This document shows, one piece after another, positions 12,286 through 20,313 of a DNA stretch of 31,495 bases; positions within the stretch are counted from its first letter, which is position 1; each line of letters opens with the position of its first letter. The DNA lies in IMG/VR virus record IMGVR_UViG_3300008450_000263, positions 1 to 31,495 of that record; one strand, given 5' to 3'. Under the pieces are notes generated by a model. It saw nothing but the letters and a program-made list of their open reading frames with translations. It ran no database searches and was not told the origin of the DNA. The position numbers and the translations under genes are program-made. The DNA comes from a virus.

Positions 12286-13237
12286 TAGAACTTACGTCCT
12301 CAGTTTCAAAAATCAATTCGATGTTCTCAAGATCAGAGAAAATCTTATCCATATCTTCTTCCGAAAGGGCTTTAATAAGTTTATCAGATCCATGATACCT
12401 CTCGCCACCGTACTCAAACCATGCGCCCTTCTTAGCGATCAAACCATGACGAACCGCAAGATGGAAAGCTTCCTTGTTATGATCGATCTCAGCACTATTA
12501 GGAGAGAACCAATAATCACCCTTAGTGCCCTGAACAGACTTCTGCTTAGACTTATCGATACGCCAAGTCACCTTACGGCTCACAATACGCTCATCATCAT
12601 CACGATCAAGATCAGCAGAAGCCTCACCAGCATTCAGGCGAATAATATTCGTAGCCCAATGGAAAGCAGCATTACCATACTTACCCTGAGTAACAAAATA
12701 CTGGCCCTTAGCAGCAATCGTCTGCTGAGCAATAAACACAACACAATGATTCACACCAGAAATCAGCTCATCAGCAACCTTCTGAATAAGGACACCCTGA
12801 GAGCGAGCATAAATGCCGATACCACCGACGCCATCATCATTCTTATAAAACTGCTCCATGACAATAGTATTAATCGAATCGAAGATAAAGAAGTACTTGG
12901 CATCCTTATCCCGGAACATTGGCATAATAACGCCAAGGATATCCTCAAGAATCGTAGAACGAATAACAATCCGGTCCTTAGTATCAATACCGCAATGCTC
13001 CATCCACTCATCAGTCGAAGAACCCTCGGCATCAATAATAACCGGCGTATAACCAAGCTTCTGAGCCTCCGCAGCAGCATGAAAGCACATCGTGGACTTA
13101 CCAGCCTGAGGATTACCCCAAACAATATGATAACGGCCACTCCACAAACCACCACCAAGGATATAATTCAACCCAAACGATGGAGTCGGAATAACTTCTG
13201 GAACGGGGATTTTCTCCCCACCCTTAACTACTAGCAT
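12275..13237 (-). CDS. RecA/UvsX-like recombinase
   Basis: 320 aa. Walker A is VWGNPQAGKST (about 39-49) and Walker B YFFIFDSINTI (about 114-124). The RecA-like core continues with VADELISGVNHCVVFIAQQT, an L2-like Gly/Gln-rich segment, and a C-terminal region rich in Glu/Asp. It lacks the long bacterial RecA C-terminal domain, so it is closer to phage UvsX/Sak4-type proteins. It would form filaments on ssDNA and catalyse strand exchange. It overlaps the polymerase gene upstream (14 nt) and the resolvase downstream (11 nt), consistent with a recombination-replication cassette. Confidence 0.85.
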   Translation of the reverse strand: MLVVKGGEKIPVPEVIPTPSFGLNYILGGGLWSGRYHIVWGNPQAGKSTMCFHAAAEAQKLGYTPVIIDAEGSSTDEWMEHCGIDTKDRIVIRSTILEDILGVIMPMFRDKDAKYFFIFDSINTIVMEQFYKNDDGVGGIGIYARSQGVLIQKVADELISGVNHCVVFIAQQTIAAKGQYFVTQGKYGNAAFHWATNIIRLNAGEASADLDRDDDERIVSRKVTWRIDKSKQKSVQGTKGDYWFSPNSAEIDHNKEAFHLAVRHGLIAKKGAWFEYGGERYHGSDKLIKALSEEDMDKIFSDLENIELIFETEDVSSSEG

Positions 13238-16200
13238 TGGCTTTCAACCTTTCTTCTTCAATGTCAACCAAGTTCATCTTACACCACTTCTCAGCAGAAA
13301 TGACATGAGAAAGCGAAAGAAGATCATTTTTACCACGAACAGTCTTGATCAACTTCCACTCAAACGAACGCTTCAACTCAGAATCATTCGCCATAACACC
13401 TTCACCAAACATAACAGTCTTAACCCAGCCCTGATCAGGAATATAAAAATACGACGAACACATATCCCTGTCAGTACGAGTCTTAAACTTCACAGTATTA
13501 ATCAAATACGCAAGCGTAGCCGACTTCCCATTAGGGACAATCTCACGCTTCACACCAAGATCATACAGAAAAGAAAACTCATCCATCGGATCGCCATCAA
13601 TCTGCCCCCGAAGAAACTTCGAAAACTTAGAATCAGACTTACCAGTCTCAATCTCATTGAAATCCTCAATATGATGAATCGTCTGATCACCAACAATAGC
13701 GATCACATAATCACGCTTATTGATAACAGCATCACTATTAGCGAACGAAGAAACAACACCAGTCGAATCCTCAACCTCCGCCCGGAAATACTTAGGAGTA
13801 CGCTTAGTTGACTTAACAACACCACGAACAATATAAAGATTGACCTCCTCCTTCGTATCCTGAGCAAGATTACAAGGCATGATGATCTCATCAAACGGAG
13901 ACTTATCATTCATAGTTACTGGATAATTAAGAAGTGGACCGAAATAGCGACGAGACTCATAAGGAGAATCGAAACCGATGCTATCGAAAGCACCAACCTT
14001 CTGAAGAGCTTCCAAGTTATTCGCCTTCACCTTAGAGCGAGCAACAGTATTGACAAAGTGATCGTAATCATCAAACGGCCTCTTCGTCATAATCTCGCTC
14101 ACAGCAGAAGCACCACAGCCAGCGATATTGCTCAGCCCAAATCTAAGTGCATCACCATCAAGAGAGAACGCTGCATCAGACTTGTTAACATCAGGACCAA
14201 GAATCTCAATACCGATCCTCTGAGCCTCGAAAAGATACGTCGTAATCTTTTCGCCCTCAGTCTCATTGGACAAAGTTGCCCAAATAAACTCTACTGGATA
14301 ATTAACCTTCAGCCACATGGTCTGATAAGAGACAAGAGAATACGCTGTAGCGTGAGACTTATTGAACATATAAAGAGACGCTTTCTCAATATCCGCCCAC
14401 AAAGCCTTAGCCTTGGACACGCTAATATATTGAGATGCGCCTTCAACAAACTCTTGCTTATACTTATCGAACTCGGCAATGTCCTTCTTCTTAGAAATAA
14501 TCTTCCGAAGACGATCAGCCTTAGCCCAAGAGAACCCAGCAAGCTCTACAGCGATCTTCATAACCTGCTCTTCAAAGATAAATGTTCCATAAGTCTCGCC
14601 AAGAATTCCCTCAAGAATCTCATGATCATAAGAAGTCACTTCACTTCCATCACGACGAGCCAAATACTTTTTACCCTGAGTCACATAAGACCCCGGACGA
14701 ACTAGAGCATTCGAAACGGCCAAATCATTAAAACTAGAAACTCCCATTTCACCAATGAGAGCAGCATAGCCAGCCCCTTCCGCTTGGAAGATGCCGATGA
14801 CGTTACCAGCGGTAAACTCGGCAAAGACCCTGCTATCTGGGTTGTCAATATCCAAACTATCTGCTGAGACGTCTCTGCCCGTTCTCTCTTTGATTGCAGA
14901 AATAGTATCTTTGATAACTGTGATTGCACGCACTCCAAGAGCATCAAATTTAATGAGCCCAAACTCACCTGTCTCATCTTTGTCATATGCGACTACGTTA
15001 ATCTTTCTCTTAGTACCGGCTTCCTCCCGAACCTCAATTGGAACAATAGTTTCAAGAGGGACATTCGAAACCACAACGCCAGCAGCATGAGCAGAAGCGT
15101 TCTTGTAACGCCCCGCAAGTCTCTCGGCAACCTTTATAACGTCAGGATTCTTTTTCCTAAACTTTGCAAGGCTATCCTTCTCCTTATACTCTTCGAATGT
15201 TTCGAACATCGGAGAGATAGCATTGGCCTCGGTATACGGAACAGCAAACGCACTTGCTACAGCTTTAATTGAGCCCTTAGGCTGGAACGTACCGTAAGCA
15301 GAGATACCAGCGACATTCTCCCCGCCCCATCTATTTCTCAGGTATTCCTTCGCTTCATCACGGCGACGATCTTCGAAATCCAAGTCGATATCCGGGAAAT
15401 CGTTTCTTTCAGGGTTGATAAACCGAAAAAAGAGAAGTCCATGCTTGACCGGATCGATATTTGTAATACCAAGAACATAAGACAGTAGAGATCCACCAGC
15501 GCTACCACGGGCAGGCCCACGGGCAATGCCGTCACTATCAGCCCAACTAATAAGATCCCAAAGGACCAAAAAGTAGTCAGAGAAATTCTTCCCTGCAATA
15601 ACAGTAAGCTCTTCCTCAAGACGATCAACATAGACCTGATCACCAGCGAGCCCCTTCTGCTGCAGCATAAAGAACGCAACATCCCGAAGATAGTCATTCG
15701 ATGACATATCAACCTTAATGTCTTTTGTGTAAGACGGAAGGAACATATTGTTCATCTTGATTTCGGTGTTGCATTTCTCGGCAATCTCCATAGTATTCTC
15801 TAGAATATCAAGGCGAGTAATGCCAGCGTCATTAAAGTGCTCAAGGACCTCCTTAGCGTCCATCAGATACAATGGAAGATTCTTGAAAGAAAGTCTGCGC
15901 TCAGGGTAAAGCAAATCCATCTTGTCAATTAGATCATGAACACCGCAAGCATGATCATAATTATCTCTAGCATGACGCTTCTGCCCTGCGTTCATCGAAG
16001 AGTTCTGACCAATAGCAAGAAGGACTTCCTCAACGCCAGCATCTTGCTTAGTCGGAAAGTGGCAGTCAAGTGTCCCGACAATCGGGATATTATAAGAGTC
16101 TCCGTAATCAATAAGCTTCGCATTAAGCTCAGGGGGATTATGAGGTTGAACCTCAAGATAATAATCATCGTTAAATATGCCCTGGAATTTGCCAAGAAGC

Positions 16201-16667
16201 TGCTCAGCACGCTTCTCATCACCATTCAAGATAGCCTGAGACAAAGCGCTTCCCATACAACCGGAAAGACAAATAAGGCCCTCGCCGTACTGCTCAAGAT
16301 TATTGAAATCAATACGGGGCTTATAGTAGAACTGCTCAGTCCATGCAACATTGTTGATGCGAAAAAGATTCTCCAACCCCTTGTCATTCTTCGCCAGCAA
16401 GATCAAGTGGAATCGTTCAGCCTTGTTAGTCTCATCATCCATCGAAACATCATCGACAAAATAAGCCTCAACACCAAAGATAGGCTTGACACCTTGACTC
16501 TTACAAGCTTTCTGAAATCTAATAAACCCGCCCATAGTGCCATGATCGGTAATTGCTGCTGCAATCTGACCATTAGTGCTGACAATGCTCGCCATCTCTT
16601 CAGGCGTTGTCATGCCATCAAGGAGAGAGTACTCACTATGATTGTGCAAATGCGTAAATTCAGCCAT
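13224..16667 (-). CDS. dnaE: DNA polymerase III alpha-type replicative polymerase (C-family)
   Basis: 1147 aa, close to bacterial DnaE length. The N-terminal PHP domain starts FTHLHNHSEYSLLDG, with metal-ligand His at 6, 8 and 10. The catalytic palm has RGPARGSAGGSLLSYV (383-398), PDIDLDFEDRRR (425-436; Asp pair) and LIKFDALG (Asp about 575). Fingers and thumb segments (FEEQVMKIA, KADRLRKIISKKK) follow. The C-terminus looks OB-fold-like (YIVRGVVKSTKRTPKYFRAE). It copies the phage genome. SD AAAGGG lies 4 nt before the ATG. A C-family polymerase is the host-type choice and makes this phage's replisome largely self-contained. Confidence 0.95.
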   Translation of the reverse strand: MAEFTHLHNHSEYSLLDGMTTPEEMASIVSTNGQIAAAITDHGTMGGFIRFQKACKSQGVKPIFGVEAYFVDDVSMDDETNKAERFHLILLAKNDKGLENLFRINNVAWTEQFYYKPRIDFNNLEQYGEGLICLSGCMGSALSQAILNGDEKRAEQLLGKFQGIFNDDYYLEVQPHNPPELNAKLIDYGDSYNIPIVGTLDCHFPTKQDAGVEEVLLAIGQNSSMNAGQKRHARDNYDHACGVHDLIDKMDLLYPERRLSFKNLPLYLMDAKEVLEHFNDAGITRLDILENTMEIAEKCNTEIKMNNMFLPSYTKDIKVDMSSNDYLRDVAFFMLQQKGLAGDQVYVDRLEEELTVIAGKNFSDYFLVLWDLISWADSDGIARGPARGSAGGSLLSYVLGITNIDPVKHGLLFFRFINPERNDFPDIDLDFEDRRRDEAKEYLRNRWGGENVAGISAYGTFQPKGSIKAVASAFAVPYTEANAISPMFETFEEYKEKDSLAKFRKKNPDVIKVAERLAGRYKNASAHAAGVVVSNVPLETIVPIEVREEAGTKRKINVVAYDKDETGEFGLIKFDALGVRAITVIKDTISAIKERTGRDVSADSLDIDNPDSRVFAEFTAGNVIGIFQAEGAGYAALIGEMGVSSFNDLAVSNALVRPGSYVTQGKKYLARRDGSEVTSYDHEILEGILGETYGTFIFEEQVMKIAVELAGFSWAKADRLRKIISKKKDIAEFDKYKQEFVEGASQYISVSKAKALWADIEKASLYMFNKSHATAYSLVSYQTMWLKVNYPVEFIWATLSNETEGEKITTYLFEAQRIGIEILGPDVNKSDAAFSLDGDALRFGLSNIAGCGASAVSEIMTKRPFDDYDHFVNTVARSKVKANNLEALQKVGAFDSIGFDSPYESRRYFGPLLNYPVTMNDKSPFDEIIMPCNLAQDTKEEVNLYIVRGVVKSTKRTPKYFRAEVEDSTGVVSSFANSDAVINKRDYVIAIVGDQTIHHIEDFNEIETGKSDSKFSKFLRGQIDGDPMDEFSFLYDLGVKREIVPNGKSATLAYLINTVKFKTRTDRDMCSSYFYIPDQGWVKTVMFGEGVMANDSELKRSFEWKLIKTVRGKNDLLSLSHVISAEKWCKMNLVDIEEERLKANASS

Positions 16668-16675
16668 CGGGCCCT

Positions 16676-16882
16676 TTAGCCTCTTCCGTGTACAATGCAG
16701 ACAATATCGATTGATTCATTAACCCAAAAAGAATCTTCATCAATTAGGGCGAGAGCCATATCCTCAACATACTTCTCATGAGTATGCTTCGCGTCCGGAT
16801 TCTCCCACACCCAATCATTGTAATCCTCTTCGGTGAAAGAAATTTCCGCACTCTGCGTTTTGTGAACCTTAGAAGTATACAT
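16676..16882 (-). CDS. Hypothetical small protein (68 aa)
   Basis: ATG at 16880-16882 directly behind GGAGG-CTTG, sharing a base with the dCMP deaminase stop (TGATG). The product (MYTSKVHKTQSAEISF...) has a DYNDWVWENPDAK segment and a helix KYVEDMALALIDEDSFW. It lies 8 nt before the polymerase gene, so it is in the replication operon. No family recognised. Confidence 0.65.
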   Translation of the reverse strand: MYTSKVHKTQSAEISFTEEDYNDWVWENPDAKHTHEKYVEDMALALIDEDSFWVNESIDIVCIVHGRG

Positions 16883-17364
16883 CAAGCCTCCATGAAAATA
16901 GGGGGGATCGTGTCCCCTTCAACAACATAAACATCAATGCCACCTTCCTGCAAGAGCTCAATCGCTTCCATCTGTGGATAGAAAGTCAAAGCGACAACCT
17001 TCTTGATTCCGGCGTTAATTAGAATTCTTGAACAAAAAACGCATGGCGTTGTAGTCAAGTACATAGTAGCACCATTTGTGCTGACACCGTTCATCGCAGC
17101 AGAAACGACAGCATTAAGCTCAGCGTGGATGGCCTTACACTTCCTCCATCCGCCCCCAGATTCCCTTGTAAGGCATTCTTCGCCACAATGTGACGTTCCC
17201 CTAGGGGAACCGTTATATCCCATAGAAATCACCTGATTAGTCTCAGGATTAATAATCACGCTACCAACCTTACGGCTGGGGCAAGTTGAACGCTTAGAAG
17301 TAGCCTTCGCTAGATTGAGGAAATACTCATCCCACGAAGGACGATCAATAATAATCTCACTCAT
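16882..17364 (-). CDS. dCMP deaminase
   Basis: 160 aa with the deaminase zinc motifs HAELNAV (80-86; His and catalytic Glu) and TPCVFCSR (PCxxC, 107-111), preceded by S-R-K-V-G and G-Y-N-G-S-P-R-G. It converts dCMP to dUMP, feeding dTMP synthesis. The start ATG overlaps the upstream stop, with GGAG five bases before it. It sits with a HAD deoxynucleotidase and a SLOG-like protein in a nucleotide-metabolism group just ahead of the polymerase. No thymidylate synthase is seen in the window. Confidence 0.92.
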   Translation of the reverse strand: MSEIIIDRPSWDEYFLNLAKATSKRSTCPSRKVGSVIINPETNQVISMGYNGSPRGTSHCGEECLTRESGGGWRKCKAIHAELNAVVSAAMNGVSTNGATMYLTTTPCVFCSRILINAGIKKVVALTFYPQMEAIELLQEGGIDVYVVEGDTIPPIFMEA

Positions 17365-17726
17365 AATTTCTCCACAACAAAAGCAGGAACCTCTGCATAG
17401 CGCAAGGCTCTATGAATTTCATACTTATCATACCCAAACAAAAATGCAAGATCTGGCTTTGCTTCTTTGACAATAGAAGACGCAACATCTTCTACTCCAT
17501 CACCAGACCAGTGCTCTATAACCCACGCTAAATTAAAACAATTTTTGGCGCTAGGGCCGGGCCATGTTTTATGAATCCACTCTTCGACAATATCGGAGAT
17601 ATAACCTTTGCCATAAAAGATTACACAAAGCTTGTCTTTGTACTGTGAGTACAGACCCTCAAGGAAAGTGGTTACGGCAATTTTATTAATCTGAGCAGAG
17701 TCAGAACCGGCGACGATCACACGCAT
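17361..17726 (-). CDS. SLOG/DUF2493-like nucleotide-binding protein (121 aa)
   Basis: The ATG at 17724-17726 (MRVIVAGSDSAQINK) is favoured over an upstream GTG. The M-R-V-I-V-A-G-S start and a distal K-P-D-L-A-F-L-F-G-Y-D match the small Rossmann-like SLOG superfamily (YspA/DUF2493). In cellular relatives this fold binds nucleotides or nucleotide-derived ligands. Here it lies between a deoxynucleotidase and dCMP deaminase, so a nucleotide-handling role fits the context. Overlap with the previous gene is 10 nt. Confidence 0.65.
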   Translation of the reverse strand: MRVIVAGSDSAQINKIAVTTFLEGLYSQYKDKLCVIFYGKGYISDIVEEWIHKTWPGPSAKNCFNLAWVIEHWSGDGVEDVASSIVKEAKPDLAFLFGYDKYEIHRALRYAEVPAFVVEKL

Positions 17727-18244
17727 TTGATATCCCACAAAGAATTAATCCTAAACTCAGGATCGACGTTGCCATTAGCATTATAAGGACGATTAAGAAG
17801 GAAAGCATTAATGCCCAAGTCTCTAGACTCTCTCACCATATCTGGATAATCATCTACATAAACGGAGACTTGGATTTGGCTCAGGAACTCCGGCTTGTTC
17901 TTTTCAAACACAACAAAATCTGCCGGAATATCCCACTCAAAAAACCAGTTCCATGTAACCTGAGTCAAGGCCGGATCTCTAGCAGTCAAATACATAATGT
18001 CGTATTGAGAGCTGTAATGATTAGTCCAATACCAAGCATCCTCAAACGCTTTAGCATTCTTGGCCAACAAAGGATTCTTTAGGAATAGATCAAGAACATC
18101 CCTATCAATATCGGGATAAATCTCACTCCAATGATACCCCTGCCATTTTTCCCAATGGTGAGGCGGATAGCCTGCTTCCTGAAGAACTGCATCCAGCTCC
18201 CCAAACATATCAGCTACCACTCCGTCAATATCAAGAACTATCAA
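17717..18244 (-). CDS. HAD-superfamily 5'(3')-deoxyribonucleotidase-like
   Basis: 175 aa. HAD motif I is LDIDGVVAD (DxD at residues 5 and 7), motif II YLTARDP, then EKNKPEF, and motif IV YVDDYPD. The spacing matches the NT5C-type 5'(3')-deoxyribonucleotidases, which dephosphorylate deoxynucleoside monophosphates. The open frame extends to 18295, but its first 17 codons are formed by a hairpin. The TTG at 18242-18244, with TAAGGAT about 7 nt upstream, places motif I at the expected N-terminal position and is preferred. The product may help balance dNTP pools. Confidence 0.8.
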   Translation of the reverse strand: MIVLDIDGVVADMFGELDAVLQEAGYPPHHWEKWQGYHWSEIYPDIDRDVLDLFLKNPLLAKNAKAFEDAWYWTNHYSSQYDIMYLTARDPALTQVTWNWFFEWDIPADFVVFEKNKPEFLSQIQVSVYVDDYPDMVRESRDLGINAFLLNRPYNANGNVDPEFRINSLWDIKCV

Positions 18245-18268
18245 GTCACATATCCTTATAAAGTCAGG

Positions 18269-18297
18269 AATTGGGGCCGGAAATACCGGCCCCAATT
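18269..18297 (-). terminator. Strong hairpin between SSB and nucleotidase genes
   Basis: AATTGGGGCCGG (18269-18280) pairs perfectly with CCGGCCCCAATT (18286-18297) around a 5-nt loop, a 12-bp stem with an 8-bp all-GC core. It lies 13 nt after the SSB stop. On the minus strand it is followed by CCTGACTTTATAAGG, with no U-run, so it is not a textbook terminator. An attenuator, an mRNA-stabilising 3' structure or a processing site is equally possible. It could set high SSB over downstream gene expression. Confidence 0.5.
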
Positions 18298-18310
18298 ACA
18301 AGATCAAACA

Positions 18311-18976
18311 TTACTTCCAGTCGTTAGAGCTAGAAGAATCGTCTTCAGCAATATAGAAGCCAGCCTGTTCAGCAGGGTTCATGATTCGATACACGCGAGT
18401 CAAATCGTGCATCGGAAGATTAGCAATGCTTTCATTCGCATCCTTAGGTGCAAGGGGAATGAGGTTGTACTTGGTTTGCTGCTTCTGACCAGTACGAGAA
18501 ATCTTGAAATCACGATCAAGAATAGTTCCATACTCACTAGCAAACGTAACAACAGTTTCAGCAACATGAGCACCCGTGAACTTCTGATCAAGAACACGCG
18601 GTTCCCAAACATCATCCTCGGCGTTGTAAACAGCAACATTCACAAGTAGATGCTGCTTGGCCTTCCAGCCACGATCACGAACAACTTGCTCGCAACCAAA
18701 GCATCGGTAACCAAACTCTTCATGATCACCTGTGCAAACTGCACTCTTACGGAAATCAAGAGGATTCGTGTGAACGGAAACGACATGAGCGACACCAGCA
18801 TCCTCAGAATAATTCTGCGAATCCTCAGTCAACTCTTGACGGAAGCGGATGAGAAAAGATTCTCCGGACTTTACAGTGAAATACCGCTGTACTCTTTCAC
18901 CGTCCTGAGCGCCACCTGCGCCCTTGTTTTCAATTGTGTTCTTCCTGAGATCAGAAAGAGTCTTGAACATACTCAT
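18311..18976 (-). CDS. ssb: gp32-like single-stranded DNA-binding protein
   Basis: 221 aa. A central zinc-type cluster is C81-x3-H85-x6-C92-x2-C95 (CTGDHEEFGYRCFGC). An OB-fold-like region with aromatic and basic residues surrounds it, and a flexible acidic tail ends DDSSSSNDWK. That combination is typical of phage ssDNA-binding proteins of the gp32 type, which coat single strands and recruit helicase and polymerase through the tail. SD AAGG precedes the ATG by 7 nt. The long leader and hairpin after its stop suggest high, separately controlled expression. Confidence 0.82.
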   Translation of the reverse strand: MSMFKTLSDLRKNTIENKGAGGAQDGERVQRYFTVKSGESFLIRFRQELTEDSQNYSEDAGVAHVVSVHTNPLDFRKSAVCTGDHEEFGYRCFGCEQVVRDRGWKAKQHLLVNVAVYNAEDDVWEPRVLDQKFTGAHVAETVVTFASEYGTILDRDFKISRTGQKQQTKYNLIPLAPKDANESIANLPMHDLTRVYRIMNPAEQAGFYIAEDDSSSSNDWK

Positions 18977-19042
18977 TTTTTTACCTTACCTTTCGACGTT
19001 ATAAACGTACATTATGTGGTTAACTAAGCGCACACTGGCGCA

Positions 19043-19219
19043 CTAGCTAGTATACCATCGATCCACCTCGCCCGCTACGGGAAGAGTGGGAATAAATTTG
19101 AGCATATCGCGAAGCTGCGAAACCTCATCAAGACTAAGCAGCACTATAGTCGTGAGAGCCTCCTCGCCAATTTCGAGCTCAACTATATCTGTTGTCAACT
19201 TCTTAATACGAAAAAACAT
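19043..19219 (-). CDS. Small hypothetical protein after the primase gene (58 aa)
   Basis: The ATG at 19217-19219 opens a frame of 58 codons ending at the TAG at 19043-19045. The product starts MFFRIKKLTTDIVELEIG, with a helix (LSLDEVSQLRDMLKFIP). The start overlaps the primase stop by 17 nt. The mix of strand and helix, the codon usage and the stop/start overlap match the operon's other small genes. Its last codons contain the candidate promoter of the SSB gene. Function unknown. Confidence 0.65.
   Translation of the reverse strand: MFFRIKKLTTDIVELEIGEEALTTIVLLSLDEVSQLRDMLKFIPTLPVAGEVDRWYTS
19049..19057 (-). promoter_or_regulatory. Extended -10 promoter candidate for SSB and downstream genes
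   Basis: TGGTATACT on the minus strand, inside the last codons of the 58-aa gene, about 70 nt upstream of the SSB ATG. It differs by one base from the TGGTATAAT sites at 5099-5107 and 8993-9001. The leader contains two GTGCGC copies. No clear -35 is seen. Confidence 0.4.
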
Positions 19220-20120
19220 TTTTAAAACTCCATGTAAAATAGTCTACAGACTTATCTATATGATCAGAGATCTGATCTTCAGTCATCTCTCCCGGATCTT
19301 TGCAGTCAGGATCTTGGAACTCAATTATTCTCAAATCCTTCCCGTAGCACTTAGAAATGATCTGATCTCGCATAGCATAACCAGCACTATCGTTATCAGA
19401 AAAAATGAAAATCTTATCAAAGTACTTGCTAAGCAGGAGCATATGACCATCGGTAATAGTGGCCCCTAGAGATGAAACAACATTCGGGAATCCAGCTTGA
19501 TGAACTTTCATAGCATCAAGACTTCCCTCAACAATAATACACGATTCATATCGCTTAGCATTGTTCAAGTTAAACAAAATATCTTTTCTAGGGAAGCCCT
19601 TCGAATATAGATACTTCGGCTGAACATCGGGATTAACCGCACGTCCAATAAATCCAATGACCTTGTGCTTCTCATTCCTAGCAGGGATCACAATCCTACG
19701 CTTCGAATCTGAATAGGCGATATCAAAATAAGACAGAGTTTTCTCTGTGAAGCCCCTGTCAGTTAGATATTTAACCTTGTCCAAATCCTCCGGGTAAGAG
19801 ATCATAATAGACTCAAGAGCCTCATCCCAGCTATTATCCTCATATATAATTTCACTATACATAAGATTTTTGTCAATATCATCCAAGGAATAGTCTCTAA
19901 CTATTTTCCCGTGATCGCCAAAAAAGCTCATCAAGTCTCGGATAGATCCAGTCTTTCCGCAGGAAGGATTGAAACATATCCAAAGACCAGTTGACTTATT
20001 GATATAGAAAGCAGGTGTATCCATGTTTGAGTGAAATGGACAGTAACAAGCAAGCTCTGAGCCATCGTCTCTCATAACTTGGATACCCTTACTTTCTACA
20101 TAAGACGTGATATCAAGCAT
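19203..20120 (-). CDS. dnaG: DnaG-type DNA primase (short)
   Basis: 305 aa. An N-terminal zinc finger has C27-x2-H30 and C49-x4-C54 in CHC2 spacing (CYCPFHSN, then WICFNPSCGK). The TOPRIM core has IIVEGSLDAM (Glu at about 198) and FIFSDNDSAG (acidic D-x-D near 242-244). The protein is about half the length of bacterial DnaG, so the C-terminal helicase-interacting region is mostly missing. The adjacent DnaB-type helicase probably works with it. It makes RNA primers on the lagging strand. The start overlaps the preceding gene by 8 nt. Confidence 0.9.
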   Translation of the reverse strand: MLDITSYVESKGIQVMRDDGSELACYCPFHSNMDTPAFYINKSTGLWICFNPSCGKTGSIRDLMSFFGDHGKIVRDYSLDDIDKNLMYSEIIYEDNSWDEALESIMISYPEDLDKVKYLTDRGFTEKTLSYFDIAYSDSKRRIVIPARNEKHKVIGFIGRAVNPDVQPKYLYSKGFPRKDILFNLNNAKRYESCIIVEGSLDAMKVHQAGFPNVVSSLGATITDGHMLLLSKYFDKIFIFSDNDSAGYAMRDQIISKCYGKDLRIIEFQDPDCKDPGEMTEDQISDHIDKSVDYFTWSFKNVFSY

Positions 20121-20313
20121 AAAATTCGATTGTAAAGTCGAAATGACCCTGATCGTTCATATTCCACTTGACATTAGTCTTGCGGAATTGCTTACCAGAA
20201 TTCTCCCTCACATAATCTTCAATGTAAGATCGCTGGCGAATGATTGTCTCCTGATCAATAGCAGTACCATTAATCACATGGACGGGCCTTCTATTCCGTC
20301 GCTTCGTGTTCAT
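20113..20313 (-). CDS. Small hypothetical protein between helicase and primase (66 aa)
   Basis: The preferred ATG at 20311-20313 (MNTKRRNRRPVHVING) has the strong SD GGAAGGAGATTT immediately upstream and overlaps the helicase end by 23 nt. A basic start is followed by a helix (RSYIEDYVRENSGKQ) and a beta-like end. Its position between helicase and primase suggests a replication accessory factor. Function unknown. Confidence 0.7.
   Translation of the reverse strand: MNTKRRNRRPVHVINGTAIDQETIIRQRSYIEDYVRENSGKQFRKTNVKWNMNDQGHFDFTIEFYA

Noticed and set aside
12179-13234. Long plus-strand frame of about 351 codons opposite the RecA-like gene
   Set aside because: It is an antisense shadow of a well-supported gene, with no SD and an atypical composition (rich in Ile, Asn, Thr and Arg). 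The same applies to other long plus-strand frames, such as those opposite the polymerase gene.
17195-17210. Perfect 16-bp palindrome GTTCCCCTAGGGGAAC
   Set aside because: It lies inside the conserved G-S-P-R-G-T part of dCMP deaminase and codes for those residues; no independent role is needed.
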